Assembly (NCBI GenBank): GCA_005240015.1
Contig: SBBV01000265.1
Span: forward strand, 1-7,746
Length of the DNA stretch: 7,746 nt
Direction: 5' to 3'
Source: Candidatus Odyssella thessalonicensis
GTDB taxonomy: Bacteria > Pseudomonadota > Alphaproteobacteria > Bin65
In this document: positions 1-6,352 of the stretch, piece by piece
Position numbering within the stretch: position 1 is the stretch's first letter
Layout: each line of letters opens with the position of its first letter
Made by a program: the position numbers and the translations under genes
The notes under the pieces: generated by a model
The model's database searches: none
Told to the model about the DNA's origin: nothing
Seen by the model: the letters and a program-made list of their open reading frames with translations, nothing else

Positions 1-444
1 GACCGCGTCTACGCCGTGAACCTCAAAGCGGCGATGTTCCTGGCGCAGGCCGTGGCCAAGGCGCAGATCGCCGCCGGGCGCGGCGGCAAGCAGATGCACC
101 TTCTCTCGGTGCGCGCCCAGCTGGCGCTGCGCGACCGCGGCTACTCCGCCTATGCCAGCACGAAGGGCGGGCTGGTGATGCTGATCAAGCAGCACGCGAT
201 GGAGCTGGCACCGCATGGCATCACCGTCAACGGCATCGCGCCCACCTTCGTCTACACCGAGATGATCCGCCACGTGATGGAGAACCCGCGTTTTCGCCGC
301 GAGCTCGACCGCCGGATTCCGCTGGGGCGCATCGCCGACCCCAAGGACGTGGTCGGCGCGGCGCTGTTCTTCGCGGCGCCGGCGTCCGACTTCGTCACCG
401 GGCAGATCCTCTACGTCGACGGCGGAATCACCGCGAGCCAGTGA
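1..444 (+). CDS. SDR-family oxidoreductase, 5'-truncated
   Basis: This is the C-terminal 147 residues of a classical short-chain dehydrogenase/reductase; about 100 N-terminal residues, including the Gly-rich NAD(P)-binding motif, lie before the window. The reading frame is open from base 1. Numbering from there, the active-site tetrad is visible: N7 in AVNLKAAMF, S36 in HLLSVRAQ, and Y51 and K55 in YASTK (Tyr codon at 151). After this come ELAPHGITVNGIAPT and the usual C-terminal end GQILYVDGGITASQ. The Ser-Tyr spacing is 15 residues, slightly longer than the common 13. The family oxidises or reduces alcohol/ketone groups with NAD(P)H; glucose or gluconate dehydrogenase-like members are similar in style, but the substrate cannot be assigned. 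It is separated by about 280 bases from the next gene, so it probably ends its own transcription unit. Family assignment is firm and function is open. Confidence 0.93.
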   Translation, partial: DRVYAVNLKAAMFLAQAVAKAQIAAGRGGKQMHLLSVRAQLALRDRGYSAYASTKGGLVMLIKQHAMELAPHGITVNGIAPTFVYTEMIRHVMENPRFRRELDRRIPLGRIADPKDVVGAALFFAAPASDFVTGQILYVDGGITASQ

Positions 445-696
445 GGTTCGCACCGATGCCCGGCAGCAGCCAGCCCGATTATCAATAGCATGATTGACGG
501 TACACCGCGGCCGCTGCCAAGCCCCAAGCTTCTGGGCTGCCCATCGGCGGGCTTGTGCTCAATAATATTGTTGATAATGCGGCTGGCCCTCCCCGGCCGC
601 ACAGGGGCCCGGCCTCCCGGCGAAGCGACGGAACCGGCGCGCGTTTCGATCGCTACCTAAGAACGGCGGATTGGCGATGCCTGCGCCGCCCCGAAT

Positions 697-708
697 CGTT
701 GCGCAACG
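697..708. repeat. 12-base perfect palindrome before the DUF6496 gene
   Basis: CGTTGCGCAACG is a perfect 12-base palindrome that ends one base before the AGGAGG ribosome binding site at 710-715. It could be a protein-binding site or fold as a small RNA hairpin (CGTT stem, GCGC loop) next to the ribosome binding site. In DNA this GC-rich it could also be chance. Confidence 0.35.
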
Positions 709-709
709 T

Positions 710-715
710 AGGAGG
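710..715 (+). promoter_or_regulatory. Ribosome binding site deciding the GTG start at 723
   Basis: AGGAGG, a full Shine-Dalgarno core, lies seven bases before the GTG codon. It selects this GTG as the start over codons further upstream in the same open frame. Confidence 0.8.
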
Positions 716-722
716 AAGCGAC

Positions 723-968
723 GTGGCAAGACGGTATTCACGAGGCGCGGGCAAGACCGTGCGGCGCGAAATGCGCAAGTTCAAACGCGGCACGCTCCAG
801 AGCGGCAAGGGCGGCCGCGGCGGAAGGGTGAAGAGCCGCAAACAGGCCATCGCGATCGGGCTCTCCGAGGCGCGTCGCGAGGGCAAGAAGGTTCCCCGCC
901 GCGCGACGGGCCGCCGAACCAAATCGGCACGCGGCGGGCGCAAGGGCGGCCGACGCTCGCGGCGCTAA
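723..968 (+). CDS. DUF6496-like small basic protein
   Basis: This is an 81-residue protein starting at GTG 723. The start is fixed by an excellent AGGAGG ribosome binding site at 710-715, seven bases upstream; the frame stays open further upstream but without a comparable start. Residues 13-60 read like the DUF6496 family: V-R-E-M-K-GTL-SG-G, then SRKQAIAIGLSEARREGKKVP, a motif seen in small proteobacterial proteins of unknown role. The N-terminus (ARRYSRGAGK) and residues 59-81 are almost purely Arg, Lys, Gly and Ser, giving an extreme positive charge and no acidic residues in the tail. There is no signal peptide or membrane segment. The charge suggests nucleic-acid binding, similar in kind to histone-like tails, but this is inference. 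It sits alone between the dehydrogenase and a convergent regulator gene. The gene is real with good confidence; its function is unknown. Confidence 0.8.
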   Translation: MARRYSRGAGKTVRREMRKFKRGTLQSGKGGRGGRVKSRKQAIAIGLSEARREGKKVPRRATGRRTKSARGGRKGGRRSRR

Positions 969-1024
969 GCGGATACCCGTTTCCCGGCGAACCGGCTGCG
1001 CGTTCGACCGGATCCTGTGAGCCG

Positions 1025-1702
1025 CTAGCTCGCCGCGCCGACCAGGTGGTCGCGCACCGTGGTCAGATGCTCGATCATGGCCTTGCGCGCGGTTTCGGCA
1101 TCGCGCTCGCGCAGCGCGGTGACGATCGTGCTGTGGTGGCGGTTATAGAGGTGGCGCGAGGCCGGCGTCACGGTCCGCTGCTTCAAGCGATGCCAGCGCG
1201 GCTGGTTGCGGATGCTGGTGATGGCCTCGCAATAGTCGACGAGCAGGCTGTTCTTGGTGGCGCGGAAGATGGCCAGGTGCAGCGCCGCGTCCCAGTGCTC
1301 GAACTCGGCCGTGCCCTTGGCCAGCACGCTCTGGCGCAGCGCCGCCTCGATCGTCGCCAAGTCCTCGCCGCTGGCGCGGGTCGCCGCCAGCGCCGCCGCC
1401 TGCGGCTCGATGATGAGCCGCACCTCGATGAGGTCGACCGGGCTCGCATTGCGCATCTTGGCGAGGAGGCCGTCGGCCAGGGCCGGCCGGCTTTCGGCCC
1501 GAACGAAGGTCCCGCGCCCGACCTGGCGTACGATGAGGCCCCGCTGCTCGAGCGCCGAAAGGGCTTGGCGGAGCGTGTTCCGCGCCAGCCCATGTTCGGC
1601 CGCGAGGCGCCGCTCCGGCGGCAGGCGGTAGCCGTCAGCCCATTCGCCGGATTCGATCTTGGAGGAAAGGTCCAGAGCGACCTTCTGCACCGAATCGCGC
1701 AT
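1025..1702 (-). CDS. GntR/FadR-type (FCD) transcriptional regulator
   Basis: This is a 225-residue DNA-binding regulator of the GntR family, FadR/FCD subfamily. Residues 1-70 form the winged helix-turn-helix, with the signature GYRLPPERRLAAEHGLARNT followed by LRQALSALEQRGLIVRQVGRGTFV. Residues 88-222 form the all-helical FCD ligand domain. D138 and H142 (WDAALH), H190 and H212 fit the metal/ligand-binding positions of this fold, which often binds carboxylates. ATG 1702 was chosen because the GntR fold begins right there and GAGGG lies just upstream; a TTG at 1750 in frame would add 16 unneeded residues and run through the operator repeats. The length is normal for the family. It is transcribed away from the hydrolase/transporter operon, the usual arrangement for a local regulator, and repeats flank both starts. 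It is likely autoregulated; whether it represses or activates the operon is not visible. Confidence 0.93.
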   Translation of the reverse strand: MRDSVQKVALDLSSKIESGEWADGYRLPPERRLAAEHGLARNTLRQALSALEQRGLIVRQVGRGTFVRAESRPALADGLLAKMRNASPVDLIEVRLIIEPQAAALAATRASGEDLATIEAALRQSVLAKGTAEFEHWDAALHLAIFRATKNSLLVDYCEAITSIRNQPRWHRLKQRTVTPASRHLYNRHHSTIVTALRERDAETARKAMIEHLTTVRDHLVGAAS

Positions 1703-1713
1703 ACGCCACCCTC

Positions 1714-1750
1714 TTGAGCCAATATTGAACCAATGTTCGGAGTGGTTCAA
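1714..1750. promoter_or_regulatory. Operator half-sites at the GntR gene start
   Basis: Two tandem decamers, TTGAGCCAAT (1714-1723) and TTGAACCAAT (1725-1734), differ at one base and are 11 bases apart. TGGTTCAA at 1743-1750 is the exact reverse complement of TTGAACCA (1725-1732), giving an inverted repeat with a 10-base gap. The block lies 12-48 bases upstream of the regulator's ATG, next to its ribosome binding site, where bound protein could block its own expression. Similar half-sites occur on the operon side (1832-1851). Binding by this regulator is inferred from position and repetition. Confidence 0.65.
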
Positions 1751-1787
1751 GCGGCGTTCGAGAGATACATCAGAGTGCCGTTGGAAA

Positions 1788-1817
1788 TTGACTCAAATTG
1801 CGCCGGCGGCCCATAAT
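1788..1817 (+). promoter_or_regulatory. Sigma70-like promoter of the operon
   Basis: TTGACT (1788-1793) and CATAAT (1812-1817) are separated by 18 bases, each matching the housekeeping consensus at five of six positions. The predicted transcript would start near 1824, about 44 bases before the first good ribosome binding site and start codon. The -35 hexamer lies inside a pair of AATTG repeats 10 bases apart (1786-1790 and 1796-1800), so a repressor there would compete with RNA polymerase. Confidence 0.6.
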
Positions 1818-1830
1818 CGACCCCAAGAAG

Positions 1831-1851
1831 AATTGGTTCTAATTGGTTCAA
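1831..1851. promoter_or_regulatory. Tandem operator repeats downstream of the operon promoter
   Basis: AATTGGTTC occurs twice exactly 10 bases apart (1831-1839 and 1841-1849). The second copy extends to ATTGGTTCAA (1842-1851), an exact reverse complement of TTGAACCAAT at 1725-1734 on the regulator side. Lying just downstream of the predicted transcription start, these sites fit a repressor roadblock. The 10-base pitch puts both copies on one face of the helix. Confidence 0.65.
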
Positions 1852-1867
1852 GCTCTAGGGAGGAGCG

Positions 1868-2005
1868 GTGCGGCTCGCGGCTTCCAGCCGGGCCGGGCGC
1901 CGGGTTAGCGGTCCGTCAGCCGCTAACCCCGGCCGCTCAGCCCCCCGCGGCGGCAAGTCTGGCACGGCGGCGGCTCGCCCCTGTTGCAGGGGCGCGGTCC
2001 CGTGA
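1868..2005 (+). CDS. Possible 45-residue leader or small protein
   Basis: This frame starts at GTG 1868, directly after an exceptionally strong purine-rich ribosome binding site, AGGGAGGAG (1857-1865). It runs 45 codons and stops at TGA 2003-2005, overlapping by GTGA the probable GTG start (2002) of the alpha/beta hydrolase, a classic sign of translational coupling. The product is rich in Arg, Ala, Gly, Ser and Pro, has a CC pair near its end (RPCCRGAVP), and shows no membrane segment or motif I recognise. It would be the first frame on the operon transcript. It could be a leader peptide, a small protein, or untranslated leader in which the good ribosome binding site is coincidental. The stop/start overlap makes me take it seriously, but homology is untested. 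Confidence 0.4.
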   Translation: MRLAASSRAGRRVSGPSAANPGRSAPRGGKSGTAAARPCCRGAVP

Positions 2006-2778
2006 GCACCCAGATCGTCGAGCGCATGGCGGTCGAGATCGACGGCTCGGGCGAGCCGATGATCATGGTCCATGGGCTCGGCGGCTCGTCCAACGTCTTC
2101 CAGCCCCAGCTCAAGACCCTGAGCGCCCGCTTCCGGGTGATCCGGCCGGACCTCCCGGGCTCGGGCCGCTCGCCGGCCGACGGCCAAGCCTCGATCGCCG
2201 GCTTCGTCGAGGCGATGGTGCGCCTGGCGCGGGTGCTCGGCGCCGAGAAGGCGCACTGGGTCGGCCATTCGATGGGCACCATCGTCTGCCAGCACGTGGC
2301 GGCCGAGCATCCCTCGATGGTCCGGAGCCTCGCGCTGTTCGGCCCGCTGCTGGCGCCGCCCGACGCCAACCGCCAGGCGCTCAAGGCCCGCGCCAGCCAG
2401 GCGCGCAGCGAGGGTATGGCCCTCATCGCCGAAGAGATCGCCGAAGGCGCCACCTCGGCCGACACCAAGGCCAACCAGCCGGTGGTGGCGGCGTTCGTGC
2501 GCGAGCTCGTGATGCGCCAGCCGCCCGAAGGCTATGCCCAGAGCTGCGAGGCGCTGGCCGCCGCCACGCCCGCCGACATCGAGCGCATCCGCGTGCCGAC
2601 GCTGCTCGTCACCGGCGACGAGGATGCGATCGCGCCGCCGGGCAATGTGCGCGCGATGCAGGCGCGCATCAGCGGCGCGCGCGTGACCGTGTTCAACCGC
2701 TGCGGCCACTGGACGACGCTCGAGCGCGCCGTCGAATGCAACGCGGCTTTCCGCGAATTCTACACCGGACGATTCTAG
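2002..2778 (+). CDS. Alpha/beta-fold hydrolase
   Basis: This 258-residue serine hydrolase resembles the 3-oxoadipate enol-lactonase/esterase branch of the alpha/beta hydrolase superfamily. Numbered from GTG 2002, the oxyanion-hole motif HGLGG is at 24-28, PDLPGSGRS follows at 49-57, and the nucleophile S90 lies in GHSMG. The acid is D208 in TGDEDAI (D206 is an alternative) and the catalytic histidine is H236 in CGHWTTLE. A helical cap falls at about 120-185. There is no signal peptide, so it is cytoplasmic. It would cleave an ester, lactone or similar bond; the substrate is unknown. GTG 2002 has an AGGGG site about nine bases upstream and overlaps the stop of the short frame before it. TTG 1984 and ATG 2026 are in-frame alternatives; ATG would trim the first strand. 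It is the first recognised enzyme of the operon, 12 bases before an amidohydrolase gene. Confidence 0.9.
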   Translation: MSTQIVERMAVEIDGSGEPMIMVHGLGGSSNVFQPQLKTLSARFRVIRPDLPGSGRSPADGQASIAGFVEAMVRLARVLGAEKAHWVGHSMGTIVCQHVAAEHPSMVRSLALFGPLLAPPDANRQALKARASQARSEGMALIAEEIAEGATSADTKANQPVVAAFVRELVMRQPPEGYAQSCEALAAATPADIERIRVPTLLVTGDEDAIAPPGNVRAMQARISGARVTVFNRCGHWTTLERAVECNAAFREFYTGRF

Positions 2779-2790
2779 GCGAGGCGGCTC

Positions 2791-4077
2791 ATGGCCAATA
2801 TCCTCTTCACCAACGTGCGCATCTTCGACGGCTCGGGTGAACACCCGTTCTCGGGCGAGGTGCTCGTCCAGGGCAACCGCATCCGCCGCGTCGCGCGCGG
2901 CACACGGGCGATGCCAACCGGCGGTGTCACGGTCATCGACGGCGCCGGCGCCACGCTGATGCCCGGCATGGTCGAGGCGCACACGCACTTCTCGTGGAAC
3001 GACCAGCCGAGCCTCTCCTCGATCCAGCGCATGCCCACCGAGGAGCACATCCTCTGGTGCGCGCACATCGCCGAGCGCTACTTGAAGATGGGGTGGACCT
3101 CCTGCGCGGGCGCTGCGACCGCCAAGCCGCGCCTCGACGTCGTGATCCGCAACGCGATCGAAGCGGGCCAGATCCCGGGGCCGCGTTATCTCGCGGCGTC
3201 GCAGGAGATCACGGTGCCGGGCGGGCTCGGCGACGAGACCCTGCCGCACCTGCCGTTCCCCGAGATCAGTTTCGGCGCGGTGGTGAACGGCGCCGAGGAC
3301 ATGCGCAAGGTCGTGCGCATGTTCCTCAAGTACGGGGTCGACACGATCAAACTGAACCTGTCGGGCGAATACATCGCCGGCATTCCGGCCGAGTTCACGC
3401 CGATGACCGACGCCGAGATCGCGGTGGCGGTGGAGGAAGTGCGCATGCGCGGCAAGCGCCTGGCCGCCCACGCGCGCTCGTGCGGCTCGGTCAAGCAGTG
3501 CGTGCGCCACGGCATCGACATCATCTACCACGCGAGCTTCACCGACAACGAGGCGCTCGACATGCTCGAGGCCAACAAGGCCAAGCATTTCGTGGCGCCG
3601 GGCATCGCGTGGCTCATCAACACGTCTTTCCACGCTGCCGAATGGGGCATCACGCCCGACGCGGCCAAGCAGATGGGCTATCACCGCGAGCTCGAGATCG
3701 CCTGCGAGTCGTTGAAGAAGATGGCGAAGCGCGGGATCCGTATCCTGCCCGGCGGCGACTACGGCTTCGCCTGGATCAAGCACGGCACCAACGCCAAGGA
3801 CCTCGAATATTTCGTGAAGTACCTCGGCTTCACGCCGATGCAGGCGCTGCTCGCGGCGACGAAATACGGCGGCGAGATGATGATGCGCGGCAACGAGCTC
3901 GGGCAGGTGAAGGAGGGTTTCCTCGCCGACCTGCTGCTCGTCGACGGCGATCCGCTCACCAACATCGCGGTGCTGCAGGACCCGAGCCGCATCCTCGCCG
4001 TGATGAAGGACGGCACCTTCTACAAGGAGCCGGAGCTGCGTGCCGCCGGCGCGCGCCGCGCCGTGTCCGTGGCGTAA
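2791..4077 (+). CDS. Metal-dependent amidohydrolase, paralog A
   Basis: This 428-residue enzyme belongs to the amidohydrolase superfamily, in the imidazolonepropionase/prolidase-like (COG1228-type) branch. All metal ligands of a binuclear centre are visible: H64 and H66 in VEAHTHFSW, K187 (the probable carboxylated lysine) in DTIKLNLSG, H227 in AAHARS, H247 in IYHASF and D323 in PGGDYGF. Residues 1-57 and about 370-415 form the small beta-sandwich that frames the barrel, ending in FLADLLLVDGDPL. It has no signal peptide, so it is cytoplasmic. Relatives split amide, peptide or lactam bonds, including Xaa-Pro dipeptides and, more distantly, ochratoxin A; the substrate here is not known. ATG 2791 follows GAGG at 2781-2784. 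The next gene is a full-length paralog 11 bases away, and permease genes follow, which suggests the pair acts on an imported compound. Confidence 0.93.
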   Translation: MANILFTNVRIFDGSGEHPFSGEVLVQGNRIRRVARGTRAMPTGGVTVIDGAGATLMPGMVEAHTHFSWNDQPSLSSIQRMPTEEHILWCAHIAERYLKMGWTSCAGAATAKPRLDVVIRNAIEAGQIPGPRYLAASQEITVPGGLGDETLPHLPFPEISFGAVVNGAEDMRKVVRMFLKYGVDTIKLNLSGEYIAGIPAEFTPMTDAEIAVAVEEVRMRGKRLAAHARSCGSVKQCVRHGIDIIYHASFTDNEALDMLEANKAKHFVAPGIAWLINTSFHAAEWGITPDAAKQMGYHRELEIACESLKKMAKRGIRILPGGDYGFAWIKHGTNAKDLEYFVKYLGFTPMQALLAATKYGGEMMMRGNELGQVKEGFLADLLLVDGDPLTNIAVLQDPSRILAVMKDGTFYKEPELRAAGARRAVSVA

Positions 4078-4088
4078 CGGAGAGCATC

Positions 4089-5396
4089 ATGGCCGCAACG
4101 CTGTTCACGAACGCCCGCATCCTCGACGGCTCCGGCGCGCCGCCTTTCAGCGGCGACGTGCTGGTGCAGGGCAATCGCATCCAGCGCATCACCCGCAGCG
4201 CGGGCGGTCCCCGCCCGAGCGTCGGCGTCGGCGCGATGAACGCCACCGTGATCAACGCCGCCGGCGCTACGCTGATGCCGGGCATGGTCGAGGCGCACAC
4301 GCACTTCTCCTGGAACGACTCGGCGACGCTCGACGGCATTCAGCGCATGCCGCTCGAGGAGCACGTGCTGTGGGCGGCCGGCGTCGCCAAGCGCTACCTC
4401 GATGCCGGCTGGACCTCCTGCGTCGGCGCCGCCTGCGCCAAGCCCCGGCTCGACGTCGTGATCAGGAACGCGATCAACGAGGGCCTCATCCCCGGCCCGC
4501 GCTACATCGCGGCGAGCCAGGAGATCACGGTGGCGGGCGGTCTCGGCGACGAGACGCTGCCGCACATCCCCTATCCCGAATACAGCTTCGGCGTGAACGT
4601 CTCCGGCCCCGAGGAAATGCGCAAGGTCGTGCGCATGTTCCTCAAGTACGGCGTCGACTGCATCAAGCTCAATCTCTCGGGCGACAATTTCGTGCCCGGC
4701 GCCCCCGCCGACACCACCTGGATGAGCGACGAGGAAGTCGCGATGGCCGCCGCCGAGACCAAGCGCCGCGGGAAGCGCCTCACCGCGCATGCGCGATCCT
4801 GCGAATCGTTGAAGCAGTGCGTGCGCCACGGCATCGACATCATCTATCACGCGAGCTTCACCGACGAGGAGGCGCTCGACCTGCTCGAGTCGGTGAAGGA
4901 CCGCATCTTCGTGGCGCCCGGCATCGCCATTCTGATCGCGATGCTCGAGCACGCATCGCCCTGGGGCATCACGCGCCAGAAAGCGATCGACATGGGCTAC
5001 GAGATCGAGTTCGCCGCCGCCTGCGAGTCGCTGAAGAAGATGCACCGGCGCGGCATCCGCGTGCTGCCGGGCGGCGACTACGGCTTCGCATTCACGCCCC
5101 ACTGCGAGAACGCGCGCGACCTCGAGTATTTCGTCAAGTATCTGGGCTTCACGCCGATGGAGGCCATCGTCTCCGCCACCAAGCATGGCGGCGCCATCAT
5201 GCTCAGGGAGAACGAGCTCGGACAGTTGAAGGAGGGCTATCTCGCCGACCTCTTGCTCGTCGACGGCGATCCGCTCGCCAATCTCGCCATCCTGCGCGAC
5301 AAGACGAAGCTGCTCGCAGTCATGAAGGACGGCCAGTTCGTCAAGAAGCCGGATGTGGTCGCCCAGCGCTCGCGCTGGTCGCGGACCGCGGCCTGA
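4089..5396 (+). CDS. Metal-dependent amidohydrolase, paralog B
   Basis: This is a 435-residue paralog of the preceding enzyme, aligning along its whole length with roughly two thirds identical residues by eye. The metal-site residues are all kept: H70 and H72 (VEAHTHFSW), K193 (CIKLNLSG), H234 (TAHARS), H254 (IYHASF) and D330 (PGGDYGF). It carries about six extra residues near position 40-50 (SVGVGAM region) and one extra near 200-210. The clearest differences are at 163-173, 199-212 and 280-307 (ILIAMLEHASPWGI against WLINTSFHAAEWGI), likely loops over the active site. Both copies therefore look catalytically competent, with possibly different substrates or stereochemistry, or forming a hetero-oligomer. 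ATG 4089 follows GGAG at 4079-4082. The frame is open far upstream across the first paralog, but that extension is a shadow. It is cytoplasmic, with no signal peptide. Confidence 0.93.
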   Translation: MAATLFTNARILDGSGAPPFSGDVLVQGNRIQRITRSAGGPRPSVGVGAMNATVINAAGATLMPGMVEAHTHFSWNDSATLDGIQRMPLEEHVLWAAGVAKRYLDAGWTSCVGAACAKPRLDVVIRNAINEGLIPGPRYIAASQEITVAGGLGDETLPHIPYPEYSFGVNVSGPEEMRKVVRMFLKYGVDCIKLNLSGDNFVPGAPADTTWMSDEEVAMAAAETKRRGKRLTAHARSCESLKQCVRHGIDIIYHASFTDEEALDLLESVKDRIFVAPGIAILIAMLEHASPWGITRQKAIDMGYEIEFAAACESLKKMHRRGIRVLPGGDYGFAFTPHCENARDLEYFVKYLGFTPMEAIVSATKHGGAIMLRENELGQLKEGYLADLLLVDGDPLANLAILRDKTKLLAVMKDGQFVKKPDVVAQRSRWSRTAA

Positions 5397-5407
5397 GGGC
5401 GAAGCGT

Positions 5408-6352
5408 ATGGCGCGCGCCTGGCGATGGCTTTGGATCGTGCTGGCCGTGGCGGCCGTGCTCGCCTTTGCCGTGTGGCAGATCCCGCAGAACCCGGGGAAA
5501 TTCGTCTTCAGCCTGCTCAACGGTGCAACCCTCGCCGGCATCTACTTCCTGCTCGCGAGCGGGTTCACGCTGGTGTTCGGCCTGATGCGCAACGTCAACC
5601 TCGCGCACGGCTCCATGTATCTGCTCGGCGCCTATATTGGCTGGGTGGTGTGGGATCGGACCGACGTCTGGCTCCTTGGAGTTGCCGCGGGCTTTCTATC
5701 GATGGCGGTACTGGGGCTGCTCCTGCAAATCGCTGTGTTCCGCTGGATGCAGGGCGAGGACATGCGCCAGACCATGGTGACCATCGGCCTTTCGATCGTG
5801 CTGGCCGATATCATGCTCTGGGTGTTCGGCGGCCTCGCCTATCAGCTCGATCCGCCGCGGCTCATCTCGACCTCGGTCCCGATCCCCGTGGTCGGCGGCT
5901 ATTCGACCTACAAGCTGATCCTGCTCGCGGTTGCGATCGCGGTCGGCGTGCTGCTGTGGTTCTTCTTGGCGCGCACGCGCATCGGCATGATGATCCGCGC
6001 CGGCGTCGACGACCGTGGCATGCTCCAGGCCTCGGGCACCAACGTCCAGCTGGTGTTCGCGCTCACCTTTGCGGTCGGCGCGGGGCTCGCCGGCCTTGCC
6101 GGCGTGCTCAACGGCGGGGAAGAGGCGTTCAAGCCGGGCGAGGACGTCGGCGTTCTCTTGGGTGCGCTGCTCGTCGTCATCGTCGGCGGCATGGGCAGCG
6201 TCGTGGGCGCCGCGGTCGGCTCGGCGCTGATCGGCGTCATCCAGGCGTTCGGCCTCGCCTACGCGCCCACCTACAGCATCGTGTTCACCTTCGTGGCCAT
6301 GGCCGCCGTGCTCGCGTTCCGGCCGCAAGGCATTCTCGGAGCCAAGGCATGA
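5408..6352 (+). CDS. livH: LivH-type ABC transporter permease
   Basis: This 314-residue inner-membrane permease belongs to the branched-chain amino acid type (HAAT) ABC transporter family. Typical LivH features are present: LNGATLAGIYFLLASGFTLV at 37-56, the hallmark FGLMRNVNLAHGSMYLLGAY at 57-76, the cytoplasmic coupling-loop segment ARTRIGMMIRAGVDDRGML at 188-206, VQLVFALTFAVGAGLAGLAG at 213-232, and FRPQGILG at 304-311. About eight hydrophobic segments can be picked out, the first at residues 6-23. The length is normal for the family. Its start (ATG 5408) follows GAGGG at 5395-5399, which overlaps the stop codon of the amidohydrolase 11 bases upstream, so both are surely on one transcript. 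The livH label states the family, not that leucine is the substrate; many members carry amides, aromatic acids or small peptides. Confidence 0.92.
   Translation: MARAWRWLWIVLAVAAVLAFAVWQIPQNPGKFVFSLLNGATLAGIYFLLASGFTLVFGLMRNVNLAHGSMYLLGAYIGWVVWDRTDVWLLGVAAGFLSMAVLGLLLQIAVFRWMQGEDMRQTMVTIGLSIVLADIMLWVFGGLAYQLDPPRLISTSVPIPVVGGYSTYKLILLAVAIAVGVLLWFFLARTRIGMMIRAGVDDRGMLQASGTNVQLVFALTFAVGAGLAGLAGVLNGGEEAFKPGEDVGVLLGALLVVIVGGMGSVVGAAVGSALIGVIQAFGLAYAPTYSIVFTFVAMAAVLAFRPQGILGAKA

Larger units (their letters stand above)
445..722. other. Intergenic region with two AT-rich islands
   Basis: I find no convincing gene in these 278 bases. Two AT-rich islands stand out from the GC-rich background: 478-495 and 561-578. 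They carry an 8-base inverted repeat, ATTATCAA at 478-485 and TTGATAAT at 571-578. GATAAT at 573-578 could be a -10 element for the small gene at 723, but the matching -35 (GGCTTG, 550-555) is poor. Between the islands, AGCCC (520-524) can pair with GGGCT (534-538), and GCCC (539-542) with GGGC (549-552). These short stems have no T-run, so they are weak terminator candidates for the upstream dehydrogenase gene. Confidence 0.5.

Noticed and set aside
969..1024. A bidirectional terminator between the convergent genes
   Set aside because: CCGG-CGAA-CCGG (984-995) and CGAAC/GTTCG pairings exist, but the stems are only four to five bases and no T-run follows on either strand.
671..1717. A long plus-strand frame across the DUF6496 gene and opposite the regulator
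   Set aside because: It is a shadow of the minus-strand GntR gene and of the 723-968 gene; it has no recognisable domain.
1703..1750. Extending the regulator to TTG 1750
   Set aside because: The added 16 residues have no counterpart in the GntR fold and would be encoded by the operator repeats; ATG 1702 has a suitable GAGGG site.
1855..3783. A 642-codon open frame on the minus strand opposite the hydrolase and first amidohydrolase
   Set aside because: It is antisense to two genes with complete catalytic motifs. Its translation is Arg/Ala/His/Asp-rich without family motifs, as expected for a mirror frame in GC-rich coding DNA.
2994..4088. A 365-codon upstream extension in the frame of amidohydrolase B
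   Set aside because: It overlaps amidohydrolase A in another frame and reads as low-complexity Arg-rich sequence. The ribosome binding site and paralog alignment fix the start at 4089.
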